In this document: positions 17,273 to 25,454 of the stretch, in pieces
Numbering within the stretch: position 1 is the first letter of the stretch
Layout: each line of letters opens with the position of its first letter
Source: Frankia sp. QA3
GTDB taxonomy: Bacteria > Actinomycetota > Actinomycetes > Frankiales > Frankiaceae
Assembly: GCF_000262465.1 (NCBI RefSeq)
Contig: NZ_CM001489.1
Location: 4,430,774 to 4,494,773 of the forward strand
Length of the DNA stretch: 64,000 nt
Direction of reading: 5' to 3'
Notes under the pieces: generated by a model
Databases searched by the model: none
The model's input: only the letters and a program-made list of their open reading frames with translations
Told to the model about the DNA's origin: nothing
Position numbers and translations under genes: made by a program

Positions 17273-17683
17273 TTACCAGACGTAGGCGAGGACTTCCCCG
17301 CCCACGCCCCGCTTGCCCGCCTGCTTGTCGGTCAGCAGCCCCGACGAGGTGGAGATGATCGCGACACCCAGTCCCCCGAGCACCTTGGGGAGGTTCGTCG
17401 CCTTGGCGTAGACCCGCAGGCCCGGCTTGCTGATGCGCTTGATCCCGGCGATCGAACGCTCGCGGTTCGGGCCGTACTTCAGATCGATGACCAGGGAGTG
17501 GCCGACGCCGCCAGCCGAGGTTGCGTCCTCGACGTGCCAGCTGGAGATGTAACCCTCCTGCTGGAGGATCTCGGCAATGTGGGTCTTGATCTTGCTGTGG
17601 GGCATCACCACTCGGTCGTGGTAGGCCCGGCTGGCGTTGCGGACACGCGTGAGCATGTCCGCAATCGGGTCGGTCATCGTCAT
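17273..17683 (-). CDS. rpsH: 30S ribosomal protein S8
   Basis: 16S rRNA-binding assembly protein. 136 residues, MTMTDPIADMLTRVRNASRA, ending in the family motif GGEVLAYVW. Either of two ATG codons six bases apart could be used. In E. coli S8 represses the spc operon at rplE; I did not identify that site. Confidence 0.97.
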   Translation of the reverse strand: MTMTDPIADMLTRVRNASRAYHDRVVMPHSKIKTHIAEILQQEGYISSWHVEDATSAGGVGHSLVIDLKYGPNRERSIAGIKRISKPGLRVYAKATNLPKVLGGLGVAIISTSSGLLTDKQAGKRGVGGEVLAYVW

Positions 17684-17815
17684 GGCTTGACGCCTTTCTC
17701 ACGGCGGTTCCCGCCGGCGCCGGGGAGAGTGCCCCGGCGGCCGTGGTCCGGGCCTGCCGCGATCGGGTGAAGGTGCGGGGGTGGTGCGGAGGGTGAAGTC
17801 GTGCCGGCCACCGGA

Positions 17816-17876
17816 GAGCTCCCGTGTCTACCAGGAGCTCCCGCGTCTACCCAGAGCTCGCGTCTACCAGGAGCTC
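17816..17876. repeat. Tandem copies of the rpsN 3' end
   Basis: Three units of 19, 19 and 17 bp (17816-17834, 17835-17853, 17854-17870) each start GAGCTC and carry GTCTACC, followed by one more GAGCTC. The last unit holds the real rpsN stop codon (17864-17866, CTA on the plus strand); the others are downstream copies of the coding tail and stop. Confidence 0.85.
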
Positions 17877-18049
17877 TTGGTGACGCCGGGCAGCTCGCCG
17901 CGGTGCGCCATCTGCCGCAGGCAGACCCGGCAGAGTCCGAAGACCCGGTATACCGAGCGGGACCGGCCGCAGCGCTGGCAGCGGGTGTAACCGCGCACCG
18001 CGTACTTCGGCTTGCGGTTCGACTTCTCGATCAGTGCCTTCTTGGCCAT
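17864..18049 (-). CDS. rpsN: 30S ribosomal protein S14, type Z
   Basis: A 61-residue zinc form, MAKKALIEKSNRKPKYAVRG, with CQRC and CRVC pairs around residues 24-43, unlike the 101-residue zinc-free paralogue. ATG at 18049, four bases after the rplE stop. The 3' end including the stop lies in a short tandem array (17816-17876). Confidence 0.96.
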   Translation of the reverse strand: MAKKALIEKSNRKPKYAVRGYTRCQRCGRSRSVYRVFGLCRVCLRQMAHRGELPGVTKSSW

Positions 18050-18053
18050 CTGT

Positions 18054-18638
18054 CTAGTTCTCCCGGAAGGGGAAGCCCAGCGCCCGCAGGAGCGCCCGGC
18101 CCTCGTCGTCGGTGGTCGCGGTGGTGACGACCGTGATGTCCATGCCCCGAACCCGGTCGATCCGGTCGATGTCGATCTCGTGGAAGATCGACTGCTCGAC
18201 CACGCCGAAGGTGTAGTTGCCCGCACCGTCGAACTGCTTCGGGGACAGCCCGCGGAAGTCACGGATGCGCGGGAGCGCGATGGAGACCAGGCGGTCGAGG
18301 AACTCCCACATCCGGTCGCCGCGCAGGGTCACCTTCGCGCCGATCGGCATCCCCTCGCGCAGCTTGAACTGGGCGATGGACTTCTTCGCCCGCCGCACGG
18401 CCGGCTTCTGGCCGGTGATGGCGGCGAGGTCGCGCACGGCGCCGTCGATGAGCTTCGCGTCCCGGGCGGCGTCTCCGACGCCCATGTTGACGACGACCTT
18501 CACGACGCCGGGGATCTGCATGACGTTGCGGTAGGAGAACTCCTCCCGCAGCGCCGGGGCGATCTCGTCGCGGTACCGCTGCTTGAGCCGTGGGACCGGG
18601 CGAGCACCGGTGGTCCGGTCTTCGGTGGTCACAGTCAT
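18054..18638 (-). CDS. rplE: 50S ribosomal protein L5
   Basis: 5S rRNA-binding protein of the central protuberance. 194 residues; VPRLKQRYRDEIAPALREEF, KKSIAQFKLREGMPIGAKVTL and the end GRALLRALGFPFREN are typical. The first 15 residues are extra relative to short homologues. Confidence 0.97.
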   Translation of the reverse strand: MTVTTEDRTTGARPVPRLKQRYRDEIAPALREEFSYRNVMQIPGVVKVVVNMGVGDAARDAKLIDGAVRDLAAITGQKPAVRRAKKSIAQFKLREGMPIGAKVTLRGDRMWEFLDRLVSIALPRIRDFRGLSPKQFDGAGNYTFGVVEQSIFHEIDIDRIDRVRGMDITVVTTATTDDEGRALLRALGFPFREN

Positions 18639-18676
18639 TTGATCTCGATTCCCAACTGCTCGACTGCTCGCTCGGC

Positions 18677-19009
18677 CTACAGCTCGGCGCCGGTGCGCCG
18701 GGAGATGCGGACCTTGGTGCCGTCCTCGTTGATGCGGTACCCGATCCTGGTGGGCCGTCCGTCCGACGGATCGACGATCATCACGTTGCTCACGTGGATC
18801 GGCGCCTCCTGGGTGACGATCCCCCCGGACTGCGAGCCCCGCGCGCTCTGCTGGGGGCGGGTGTGTCGCGTGATCCGGTTCGCGCCCTCGACGAGGACCT
18901 TGTTCTGCTCGGGGTAGGCCCGGATGACCTTCCCCTTCAGGCCGCGGTCCTTGCCGGTGATGATCTGGACCGTGTCACCCTTCTTGATCTTAAAAGCGGC
19001 CACGGTCAC
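18677..19009 (-). CDS. rplX: 50S ribosomal protein L24
   Basis: Assembly initiator protein with a KOW motif. 110 residues: FKIKKGDTVQIITGKDRGLKG near the N-terminus. GTG at 19009 overlaps the rplN stop by four bases (GTGA), so the two are translationally coupled. Confidence 0.97.
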   Translation of the reverse strand: MTVAAFKIKKGDTVQIITGKDRGLKGKVIRAYPEQNKVLVEGANRITRHTRPQQSARGSQSGGIVTQEAPIHVSNVMIVDPSDGRPTRIGYRINEDGTKVRISRRTGAEL

Positions 19010-19374
19010 AGCACCTCCGGCGCCAGCGAGATGATCTTCATGAACTTCTTGTCGCGCAGCTCCCGGCCGACCGGCCCGAAGATGCGGGTGCCCCGAGGGT
19101 CACCGCCGTCCCGGATGAGCACCGCCGCGTTCTCGTCGAAACGGATGTAGGAGCCGTCCGGCCGCCGGCGCTCCTTGGTGGTGCGCACCACGACCGCCTT
19201 GACCACGTCGCCGCGCTTCACGCCGGCGCCGGGCAGGGCATCCTTGACCGTGCCGACGATGATGTCGCCGATCCCCGCGTAACGACGCCCAGAGCCGCCA
19301 AGCACCCGGATGCAGAGAATCTCCCGTGCTCCGGTGTTGTCGGCGACCCGAAGTCGCGACTCCTGCTGAATCAC
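19006..19374 (-). CDS. rplN: 50S ribosomal protein L14
   Basis: 122 residues, MIQQESRLRVADNTGAREIL, with the conserved RRPDGSYIRFDENAAVLI and GTRIFGPVGRELR. First gene of the spc group; the 107-base spacer to rpsQ carries two tandem duplications. Confidence 0.97.
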   Translation of the reverse strand: MIQQESRLRVADNTGAREILCIRVLGGSGRRYAGIGDIIVGTVKDALPGAGVKRGDVVKAVVVRTTKERRRPDGSYIRFDENAAVLIRDGGDPRGTRIFGPVGRELRDKKFMKIISLAPEVL

Positions 19375-19383
19375 TTTCCGCTC

Positions 19384-19477
19384 CTGATCACCCGGTACTG
19401 CTGATCAACCGGTACTGCATCGGACCCGGTCACCCGGGCGCCGGGGGCTGCCTCGCCCCCGAGGGCTGCCTCGCCCC
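19384..19477. repeat. Two tandem duplications in the rpsQ-rplN spacer
   Basis: A 17-bp unit CTGATCACCCGGTACTG is repeated next to itself (19384-19400, 19401-19417; 16/17). An 18-bp unit CGGGGGCTGCCTCGCCCC is also doubled (19442-19459, 19460-19477; 17/18). Together they fill most of the spacer. Confidence 0.85.
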
Positions 19478-19481
19478 GAAA

Positions 19482-19799
19482 CTATTTGGCCTTCTCCAGG
19501 ACCTGGACGATCCGCCACCGCTTGGTGGCCGACAGCGGCCGGGTCTCCATCAGCAACACGCGGTCGCCGACACCGGTGGTGCCGTGCTCGTCGTGCGCCT
19601 TGACCTTCTTCGTCCGGCGGATCGTCTTGCCGTACAGCGGGTGCTGCACGCGGTCCTCGACCGCGACCACGACGGTCTTGGTCATCTTGTCGCTGACCAC
19701 GAGGCCCTCGCGGACCTTGCGGAAGCCGCGGTCCGCGCCCGCCGCGTCGGTGTTCTGCGAAGCCTCCTGGGAGGCCGTCTCGTCTGCCACTGCCCTCAC
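19482..19799 (-). CDS. rpsQ: 30S ribosomal protein S17
   Basis: Primary 16S rRNA binder. 105 residues: about 25 acidic or neutral residues (VADETASQEASQNTDAAG) precede the S17 core (REGLVVSDKMTKTVVVAVED, then YGKTIRRTKKVKAHDE). GTG at 19799 overlaps the rpmC stop by four bases. Confidence 0.96.
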   Translation of the reverse strand: MRAVADETASQEASQNTDAAGADRGFRKVREGLVVSDKMTKTVVVAVEDRVQHPLYGKTIRRTKKVKAHDEHGTTGVGDRVLLMETRPLSATKRWRIVQVLEKAK

Positions 19800-20062
19800 G
19801 CCCGTTCCGACTGCGTCGCGTCATCGTCCGTCGCGCCGGCGACCAGCGCCGGATCGCCGGTGATACCCAGCTCCCGTTCGCGCATCACCGTGTAGATCCG
19901 GGCGATGTCGCGCCGCACGGCCCGCAGCCGCCGGTTGTTGGAAAGCTGCCCGGTCGCCGCCTGGAACCGGAGGTTGAACAGCTCCTCCTTGGCTTCCCGG
20001 AGCTTGTCGACGAGCTCGTCGCCCGACAGGCCCCGCAGCTCGTCCGCGGTAGCGACAGCCAT
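19796..20062 (-). CDS. rpmC: 50S ribosomal protein L29
   Basis: Exit-tunnel protein. 88 residues; MAVATADELRGLSGDELVDK, KEELFNLRFQAATGQLSNN. ATG at 20062 shares a base with the rplP stop; a GTG three bases upstream is an alternative. A 20-residue tail beyond the family core is Ala/Asp-rich. Confidence 0.96.
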   Translation of the reverse strand: MAVATADELRGLSGDELVDKLREAKEELFNLRFQAATGQLSNNRRLRAVRRDIARIYTVMRERELGITGDPALVAGATDDDATQSERA

Positions 20063-20478
20063 CACGCACCACCTTCACGAACCACGAAACGGCACTTCAT
20101 CGGCAGCTTGTGGATCGCGCGCCGCATCGCCTCCCGGGCCACGGGCTCCGCGACCCCGGACAGCTCGAACAGCACCCGGCCCGGCTTGACGTTCGCGACC
20201 CACCACTCGGGCGAGCCCTTACCGGAACCCATCCGGGTCTCGGCGGGCTTCTTGGTCAGCGGCCGGTCGGGGTAGATGTTGATCCAGACCTTGCCACCAC
20301 GGCGAATGTGGCGGGTCATCGCGATACGCGCCGACTCGATCTGCCGGTTCGTCACGTAGGCCGACTCCAGGGCCTGGATCCCGTACTCGCCGAACGTGAC
20401 GCGGGTTCCGCCCTTGGCCGCACCGGTCCGCCCGGGGTGGTGCTGCTTGCGGTGCGCGACCTTCCGGGGAATCAGCAT
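20062..20478 (-). CDS. rplP: 50S ribosomal protein L16
   Basis: A-site tRNA region protein. 138 residues, MLIPRKVAHRKQHHPGRTGA; KGGTRVTFGEYGIQALE and RMGSGKGSPEWWVA are family signatures. Three bases after the rpsC stop, one-base overlap with rpmC. Confidence 0.97.
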   Translation of the reverse strand: MLIPRKVAHRKQHHPGRTGAAKGGTRVTFGEYGIQALESAYVTNRQIESARIAMTRHIRRGGKVWINIYPDRPLTKKPAETRMGSGKGSPEWWVANVKPGRVLFELSGVAEPVAREAMRRAIHKLPMKCRFVVREGGA

Positions 20479-20481
20479 GAT

Positions 20482-21441
20482 CTATTCCTCCGCCTTCTCC
20501 GGAGTGCCCGTCGTCGCGGCGGCGGCCGGCGTGGCGGCCGACTCGGTCGCGGCGGTGGCGGGCGCGGTCGTCTCGGCCACAGGGGCCTCCGACGGCGCGG
20601 CCTCGGGCGCGGTGGTCTCGGGTGCGGTCGTCTCAGGCGCGGCCTCGGGCGCCGGCGCGTTGCCGCCGCGCCCCCGGCGCTCGCTGCGCGCCGCGGCGCG
20701 ACCGGCGTCGGTACCGCCCTGGGTGGTGCCGGACGAGCCGGAACGCGGCCCGCGACGCGGGCGGTCCCGACGGGTCTGACGCTGCAGCGCCTCCTGCGCC
20801 TCGCGCTCGGCCCGGCTCTGGACGATGTCGCCCTTGTAGATCCAGACCTTCACGCCGATGCGGCCGAAGTTCGTCCGGGCCTCGTAGAAGCCGTAGTCGA
20901 TGTCCGCCCGCAGGGTGTGCAGCGGCACCCGGCCCTCACGGTAGAACTCCGACCGGCTCATCTCGGCGCCGCCGAGGCGACCCGAGCACTGCACCCGGAT
21001 GCCCTTGGCGCCGCCCTTCATCGCGGTCTGCATCGCCTTGCGCATGGCGCGGCGGAAGCTGACCCGGCTGGAGAGCTGCTCGGCCACGCCCTGGGCGACG
21101 AGCTGCGCGTCGACCTCGGGGTTCTTGACCTCGAGGATGTTCAGCTGCACCTGCTTGCCGGTGAGCTTCTCCAGGTCGCCGCGGATGCGGTCGGCCTCGG
21201 CGCCGCGGCGGCCGATGACGATGCCCGGGCGCGCGGTGTGGATGTCCACCCGCAGCCGACCCTGGGTCCGCTCGATGTCGACCCGGCTGATACCGGCCCG
21301 CTCCATGCCCCGCGACATCATCTTGCGGATCTTCACGTCCTCGCCGACGTACGCCTTGTACTGCTTGTCGGCGTACCAGCGGGACGTGAACTCCGAGGTG
21401 ATGCCAAGCCGGAACCCGTGCGGGTTGACCTTCTGCCCCAC
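20482..21441 (-). CDS. rpsC: 30S ribosomal protein S3 with long Ala/Pro/Thr tail
   Basis: Forms part of the mRNA entry tunnel. 319 residues against about 230 usual; MGQKVNPHGFRLGITSEFTS, the KH domain (GRRGAEADRIRGDLEKLTGK) and GVKVWIYKGDI are typical. From about residue 225 a basic then Ala/Pro/Thr/Glu-rich extension with ETTAPETTAPEAAPSEAP repeats follows, common in high-GC actinobacteria. GTG start overlaps the rplV stop (TAGTG). Confidence 0.97.
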   Translation of the reverse strand: MGQKVNPHGFRLGITSEFTSRWYADKQYKAYVGEDVKIRKMMSRGMERAGISRVDIERTQGRLRVDIHTARPGIVIGRRGAEADRIRGDLEKLTGKQVQLNILEVKNPEVDAQLVAQGVAEQLSSRVSFRRAMRKAMQTAMKGGAKGIRVQCSGRLGGAEMSRSEFYREGRVPLHTLRADIDYGFYEARTNFGRIGVKVWIYKGDIVQSRAEREAQEALQRQTRRDRPRRGPRSGSSGTTQGGTDAGRAAARSERRGRGGNAPAPEAAPETTAPETTAPEAAPSEAPVAETTAPATAATESAATPAAAATTGTPEKAEE

Positions 21442-21866
21442 TACCGGGCCCTCCTTGTCGTCTTCGCGCCCCGGCCGGCCGTGGAGACCGGCTCCCGGCT
21501 CTCCACCACGACGGTGATGTGGCTGGTGCGCTTACGGATCCGGTAGGCCCGGCCCTGGGCGCGAGGCCGGATGCGCTTGAGCGTCGGCCCCTCGTCCACG
21601 TACACCTCGCCCACCCACAGGGTGGTGGGGTCGAGGCTGTGGTTGTTCTCGGCGTTCGCCGCGGCGCTGGCGACGACCTTGTACACGTCCTCGCTGGCCG
21701 CCTGCGGGGCGAACCGGAGGATGTCCAGCGCCTCGCTGACCGACCGGCCGCGCACCAGGTCGACGACCCGGCGGGCCTTGGTCGGCGAGACCCGCACGTA
21801 GCGGGCCGAGGCCTTGGCGCCCGGCAGGCCGGCCCGGGTCAGGCCATCGACGAGATCGTCAGCCAC
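21441..21866 (-). CDS. rplV: 50S ribosomal protein L22
   Basis: Its beta-hairpin lines the exit tunnel. GTG at 21866 (VADDLVDGLTRAGLPG) with GGAGG upstream gives 141 residues; ARYVRVSPTKARRVVDLVRG is the family start. It overlaps the end of rpsS by eight bases, unlike the 1- to 4-base overlaps elsewhere here. Confidence 0.95.
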   Translation of the reverse strand: MADDLVDGLTRAGLPGAKASARYVRVSPTKARRVVDLVRGRSVSEALDILRFAPQAASEDVYKVVASAAANAENNHSLDPTTLWVGEVYVDEGPTLKRIRPRAQGRAYRIRKRTSHITVVVESREPVSTAGRGAKTTRRAR

Positions 21867-22140
21867 GGCGCGACCTCCGGTCCTCCTTGACGTGGCCGCG
21901 GAACGTCCGGGTCGGGGCGAACTCGCCGAGCTTGTGCCCGACCATGCCCTCGGTGATGAAGACCGGGACGTGCTTGCGGCCATCGTGCACGGCGATCGTG
22001 TGCCCCAGCATGTCGGGGATCACGGTGGAGCGCCGCGACCAGGTCTTGATGACGTGCTTGGTGCCCTTCGAGTTCTGCACGTCCACCTTCTTGAGCAGGT
22101 GGTCGTCGACGAACGGGCCCTTCTTCAGACTGCGTGGCAT
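21859..22140 (-). CDS. rpsS: 30S ribosomal protein S19
   Basis: Head protein of the small subunit. 93 residues, MPRSLKKGPFVDDHLLKKVD, WSRRSTVIPDMLGHTIAVHD. The end KEDRRSRRG is encoded in the overlap with the rplV start. Confidence 0.97.
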   Translation of the reverse strand: MPRSLKKGPFVDDHLLKKVDVQNSKGTKHVIKTWSRRSTVIPDMLGHTIAVHDGRKHVPVFITEGMVGHKLGEFAPTRTFRGHVKEDRRSRRG

Positions 22141-22230
22141 GGCTGTGTCTCCTCCTTCCTGCTCAGATCCGGTGGGTACGGGGGGCGGACGACAGGCTCA
22201 CGGGGGCCGGGGTCCGGGTACGTGAGGTCA

Positions 22231-23064
22231 CTACCGCCGCCTGTTCTGCTTGCGACGACGCACGATGAGCGCGTCGGACGACTTGTGGTTGGCGCGGGTC
22301 CGCCCCTCCGGACGGCCCTTCGGGTTGACCGGGTGGCGACCACCGGAGGTCTTGCCCTCACCACCACCGTGCGGGTGGTCGACCGGGTTCATCGCGACAC
22401 CGCGCACCGTGGGCCGGCGGCCCTTCCAGCGCATCCGGCCAGCCTTGCCCCAGTTGATGTTGCTCTGCTCGGCGTTGCCGACCTCGCCGACGGTGGCGCG
22501 GCAGCGGACGTCCACGTTGCGGATCTCGCCCGAGGGCATCCGCAGCTGAGCGTAGGGGCCGTCCTTCGCGACGAGCTGCACGCTGGCGCCGGCGCTGCGG
22601 GCGATCTTCGCGCCGCCGCCGGGACGCAGCTCGATGGCGTGCACCACGGTGCCGGTCGGGATGTTGCGCAGCGGCAGGGCGTTGCCGGGCTTGATGTCGG
22701 CGCCCACGCCGGAGCTGACCTGGTCGCCCTGCTTGAGCTTCACCGGGGCGATGATGTAGCGCTTCTCGCCGTCGGCGTAGTGCAGCAGGGCGATGCGGGC
22801 GGTGCGGTTCGGGTCGTACTCGATGTGCGCGACCTTCGCCGGCACGCCGTCCTTGTCCCGCCGGAAGTCGATGATCCGGTAGGCCCGCTTGTGCCCGCCG
22901 CCCTGGTGCCGGGTGGTGATCCGGCCGTGGACGTTGCGCCCGCCCTTGGAGTGCAGCGGGCGGACCAGCGACTTCTCCGGGTGGTCACGGGTGATCTCGA
23001 CGAAGTCGGCCACGCTCGCGCCACGACGCCCCGGCGTCGTCGGCTTGTACCTACGAATTCCCAT
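22231..23064 (-). CDS. rplB: 50S ribosomal protein L2
   Basis: Peptidyl-transferase-centre protein. 277 residues, [20 protein letters not shown]; the conserved His-containing loop [20 protein letters not shown] is intact. Sits between rplW and rpsS. Confidence 0.98.
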
Positions 23065-23125
23065 GGCTTCCTACCGTCCCTGGCCCGTCGACCCGTGGCC
23101 CGCCGCCGCGGCGCGGCGCACGCGC

Positions 23126-23422
23126 TCAGGCACCGGGGCCTCCGAAGATCTCGATCGTGTCACCGGGGGCCAGGCTCACCAGGGCCCGCTTGGTCGCGGA
23201 CCGGTGTCCCCAGCCGTGCTTGGTCCGCTTGCGCTTGCCCTGCCGGTTGATGGTGTTCACCCGCAGGACCCGCACGCTGAAGATCTGCTGGACCGCGAGC
23301 TTGATCTGCGTCTTGTTCGCGTCCGGGTGCACGATGAAGGTGTAGACGTTCTCGTCGAGCAGGCCGTAGCTCTTCTCGGAGACGACCGGTCGCAGGATTA
23401 CGTCACGCGGGTCGGGAATCAC
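23126..23422 (-). CDS. rplW: 50S ribosomal protein L23
   Basis: Exit-site protein that docks trigger factor and SRP. 98 residues, MIPDPRDVILRPVVSEKSYG, with ANKTQIKLAVQQIFSVRV. GTG start overlaps the rplD stop by four bases. Confidence 0.97.
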   Translation of the reverse strand: MIPDPRDVILRPVVSEKSYGLLDENVYTFIVHPDANKTQIKLAVQQIFSVRVLRVNTINRQGKRKRTKHGWGHRSATKRALVSLAPGDTIEIFGGPGA

Positions 23423-24129
23423 TTGTTCTCCTCCGCCCCGGCCGCGGCGGGCGACGCCGGCCGGCTGTCGCGGGCGAGGAACGCGGCCAGCGCCTCCTCG
23501 GTGAAGACGACGTCGTCGCTCACCAGCACGTCGTAGGTGTTGAGCTGCCCCGGGTCGAGCAGGTGCACCGCCGCGACGTTGCGCAGGCTCTTCCAGGTCA
23601 GCTCGTCGGCGCGGCTCGCGACCACGAGCACCCGGCGGGTGTCGGCGATCGCGCGAAGCGCCGTGACCGCTGCCTTCGTGGCCGGAGTCTCCCCCGTGAC
23701 CAGCGAGGACACAACGTGGACCCGGTTGTTGCGCGCCCGGTCGGACAGGGCGCCGCGCAGGGCGGCGGCCTTCATCTTCTTCGGGGTGCGCTGGTCGTAC
23801 TTGCGCGGCGTCGGGCCGTGCACGATGCCACCGCCGGTGAACTGCGGGGCGCGCAGTGAGCCCTGCCGGGCGCGGCCGGTGCCCTTCTGCCGGTACGGCT
23901 TGCGACCACCGCCGCGGACCTCGCCGCGGGTCTTGGTGGCATGGGTCCCCTGGCGGGCCGCCGCGAGCTGCGCGACCACGACCTGGTGGATCAGCGGGAC
24001 GTTCAGCGGCACGTCGAACACACCACCGGGCAGCTCAACGCTGCCGCCGTCACCGCCGTTCGGCGCGTGCACCGAGACGGTGCGCGTGGTGGTGGCATCC
24101 GAATCGGATGCGGTCGCCACCCGGCTCAT
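23419..24129 (-). CDS. rplD: 50S ribosomal protein L4
   Basis: Tunnel-lining protein. 236 residues with an N-terminal extension of about 14 residues before VSVHAPNGGDGGSVELP. The tunnel loop THATKTRGEVRGGGRKPYRQ and KGTGRARQGS are present. In E. coli L4 represses the S10 operon through its leader; no leader element was identified. Overlaps rplC by four bases. Confidence 0.97.
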   Translation of the reverse strand: MSRVATASDSDATTTRTVSVHAPNGGDGGSVELPGGVFDVPLNVPLIHQVVVAQLAAARQGTHATKTRGEVRGGGRKPYRQKGTGRARQGSLRAPQFTGGGIVHGPTPRKYDQRTPKKMKAAALRGALSDRARNNRVHVVSSLVTGETPATKAAVTALRAIADTRRVLVVASRADELTWKSLRNVAAVHLLDPGQLNTYDVLVSDDVVFTEEALAAFLARDSRPASPAAAGAEENK

Positions 24130-24827
24130 GCCGAGACCTCCTCACCGGCGCCGACCGCCGCCGGGGCGATCGCCTCGGGCGCCGGGCGCTTGGCCGCGCT
24201 GCGCACGAAGACGAGTCCGCCGTCCGGGCCGGGTATCGCGCCCTTCACCAGCAGAAAGCCACGCTCGGTGTCGACGGCGTGGATGGTCAGGCCCGGCGTG
24301 GTGGTGCGCGCGTGGCCCATCCGGCCCGCCATGCGCAGGCCCTTGAAGACGCGACCGGGGGTGGCGCAGCCGCCGACCGAACCCGGCGAGCGGTGCTTGC
24401 GCTCGACGCCGTGCCCGGCGCCCAGGCCCTTGAAGCCGTGGCGCTTCATGACACCGGCGAAGCCCTTGCCCTTGGAGGTGCCGGTGACGTCGACGACGGT
24501 CCCCGGGACGAACACCTCACCGGTCAGCTCCTGGCCGGGCCGGTAGTTGGCGGCGTCGGCGGTGCGCAGCTCGACGAGGTGGCGCCGCGGCGTCACCCCG
24601 CTGGTGGCGAAGTGCCCCCGGGCCGGCTTGTTGATCTTTCGCGGGTCGATCTCGCCGTAACCGAGCTGGACGGCGGAGTACCCGTCCGAGTCAGGCGTCT
24701 TGACCTGCGTGACGACGTTGGGTCCGGCCTTGATGACGGTGACCGGCACGACGCGGTTGTTCGCGTCCCATACCTGGGTCATCCCGAGCTTGGTGCCCAG
24801 GAGCCCTCTGTAGTTGCGGATGAGCAT
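24126..24827 (-). CDS. rplC: 50S ribosomal protein L3
   Basis: Assembly-initiating protein reaching the peptidyl transferase centre. 233 residues, LLGTKLGMTQVWDANNRVVP, GKGFAGVMKRHGFKG and SVGGCATPGRVFKGLRMAGR. A Pro/Ala-rich end of about 20 residues extends past the family core. Confidence 0.97.
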   Translation of the reverse strand: MLIRNYRGLLGTKLGMTQVWDANNRVVPVTVIKAGPNVVTQVKTPDSDGYSAVQLGYGEIDPRKINKPARGHFATSGVTPRRHLVELRTADAANYRPGQELTGEVFVPGTVVDVTGTSKGKGFAGVMKRHGFKGLGAGHGVERKHRSPGSVGGCATPGRVFKGLRMAGRMGHARTTTPGLTIHAVDTERGFLLVKGAIPGPDGGLVFVRSAAKRPAPEAIAPAAVGAGEEVSA

Positions 24828-24844
24828 GACTGCGCCGGCCCCTC

Positions 24845-25153
24845 TTACAGCTTGATCTCGATGTCGACGCCGGCGGGGAGGTCGAGCCGCATCAGCGAGT
24901 CGACCGTCTTCGGCGTCGGGTCAAGGATGTCGATCAGCCGCTTGTGCGTCCGCATCTCGAAGTGCTCGCGGCTGTCCTTGTACTTGTGCGGCGACCGGAT
25001 GACGCAGTAGATGTTCTTCTCCGTCGGCAGCGGCACCGGTCCCGCGACCTGCGCACCCGTCCGGGTCACCGTCTCGACGATCTTCCGCGCCGAGCTGTCG
25101 ATGACCTCGTGGTCATAGGCCTTGAGCCGAATGCGGATCTTCTGTGCCGCCAT
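24845..25153 (-). CDS. rpsJ: 30S ribosomal protein S10
   Basis: First gene of the S10 cluster; S10 is also the antitermination factor NusE. 102 residues, MAAQKIRIRLKAYDHEVIDS, ending PAGVDIEIKL. ATG at 25153. The 301-base upstream spacer holds the tuf terminator and probably the S10 promoter, which I could not assign. Confidence 0.97.
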   Translation of the reverse strand: MAAQKIRIRLKAYDHEVIDSSARKIVETVTRTGAQVAGPVPLPTEKNIYCVIRSPHKYKDSREHFEMRTHKRLIDILDPTPKTVDSLMRLDLPAGVDIEIKL

Positions 25154-25410
25154 GGTGGGCTTCGCCTGTCCTGTCTGTCTCGTCCGGCCGGTACCGCTAC
25201 CGGGTCACCGCCCGTAGATCCGTCCTGCCGGTGGCGCGGGGCCCGCGCCCCGCCGCCGGCGGAGGGAATCTGCCGGTTACCGCTGTCTCGTGCCGGTCCC
25301 GCGTCGACCGATCGACGCTCGGGCCGGATTACCTGCCACGTCGGCAGCCGGTGGCGCCGGCAGCCGGGCCGCCCGGGAGTGGCGCCCAATCGCGCCGCCC
25401 GGGCAGCAAT

Positions 25411-25449
25411 GCGGGCGGTGGGCCCGGGTGCTCCGGACCCACCGCCCGC
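25411..25449 (-). terminator. Hairpin after tuf
   Basis: GCGGGCGGTGGG (25411-25422) pairs perfectly with 25438-25449, five bases after the tuf stop. The rest of the 25154-25410 spacer shows only a 7-bp inverted repeat, GCGTCGA/TCGACGC at 25301-25318, and no clear promoter hexamers. Confidence 0.6.
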
Positions 25450-25454
25450 CGCTA

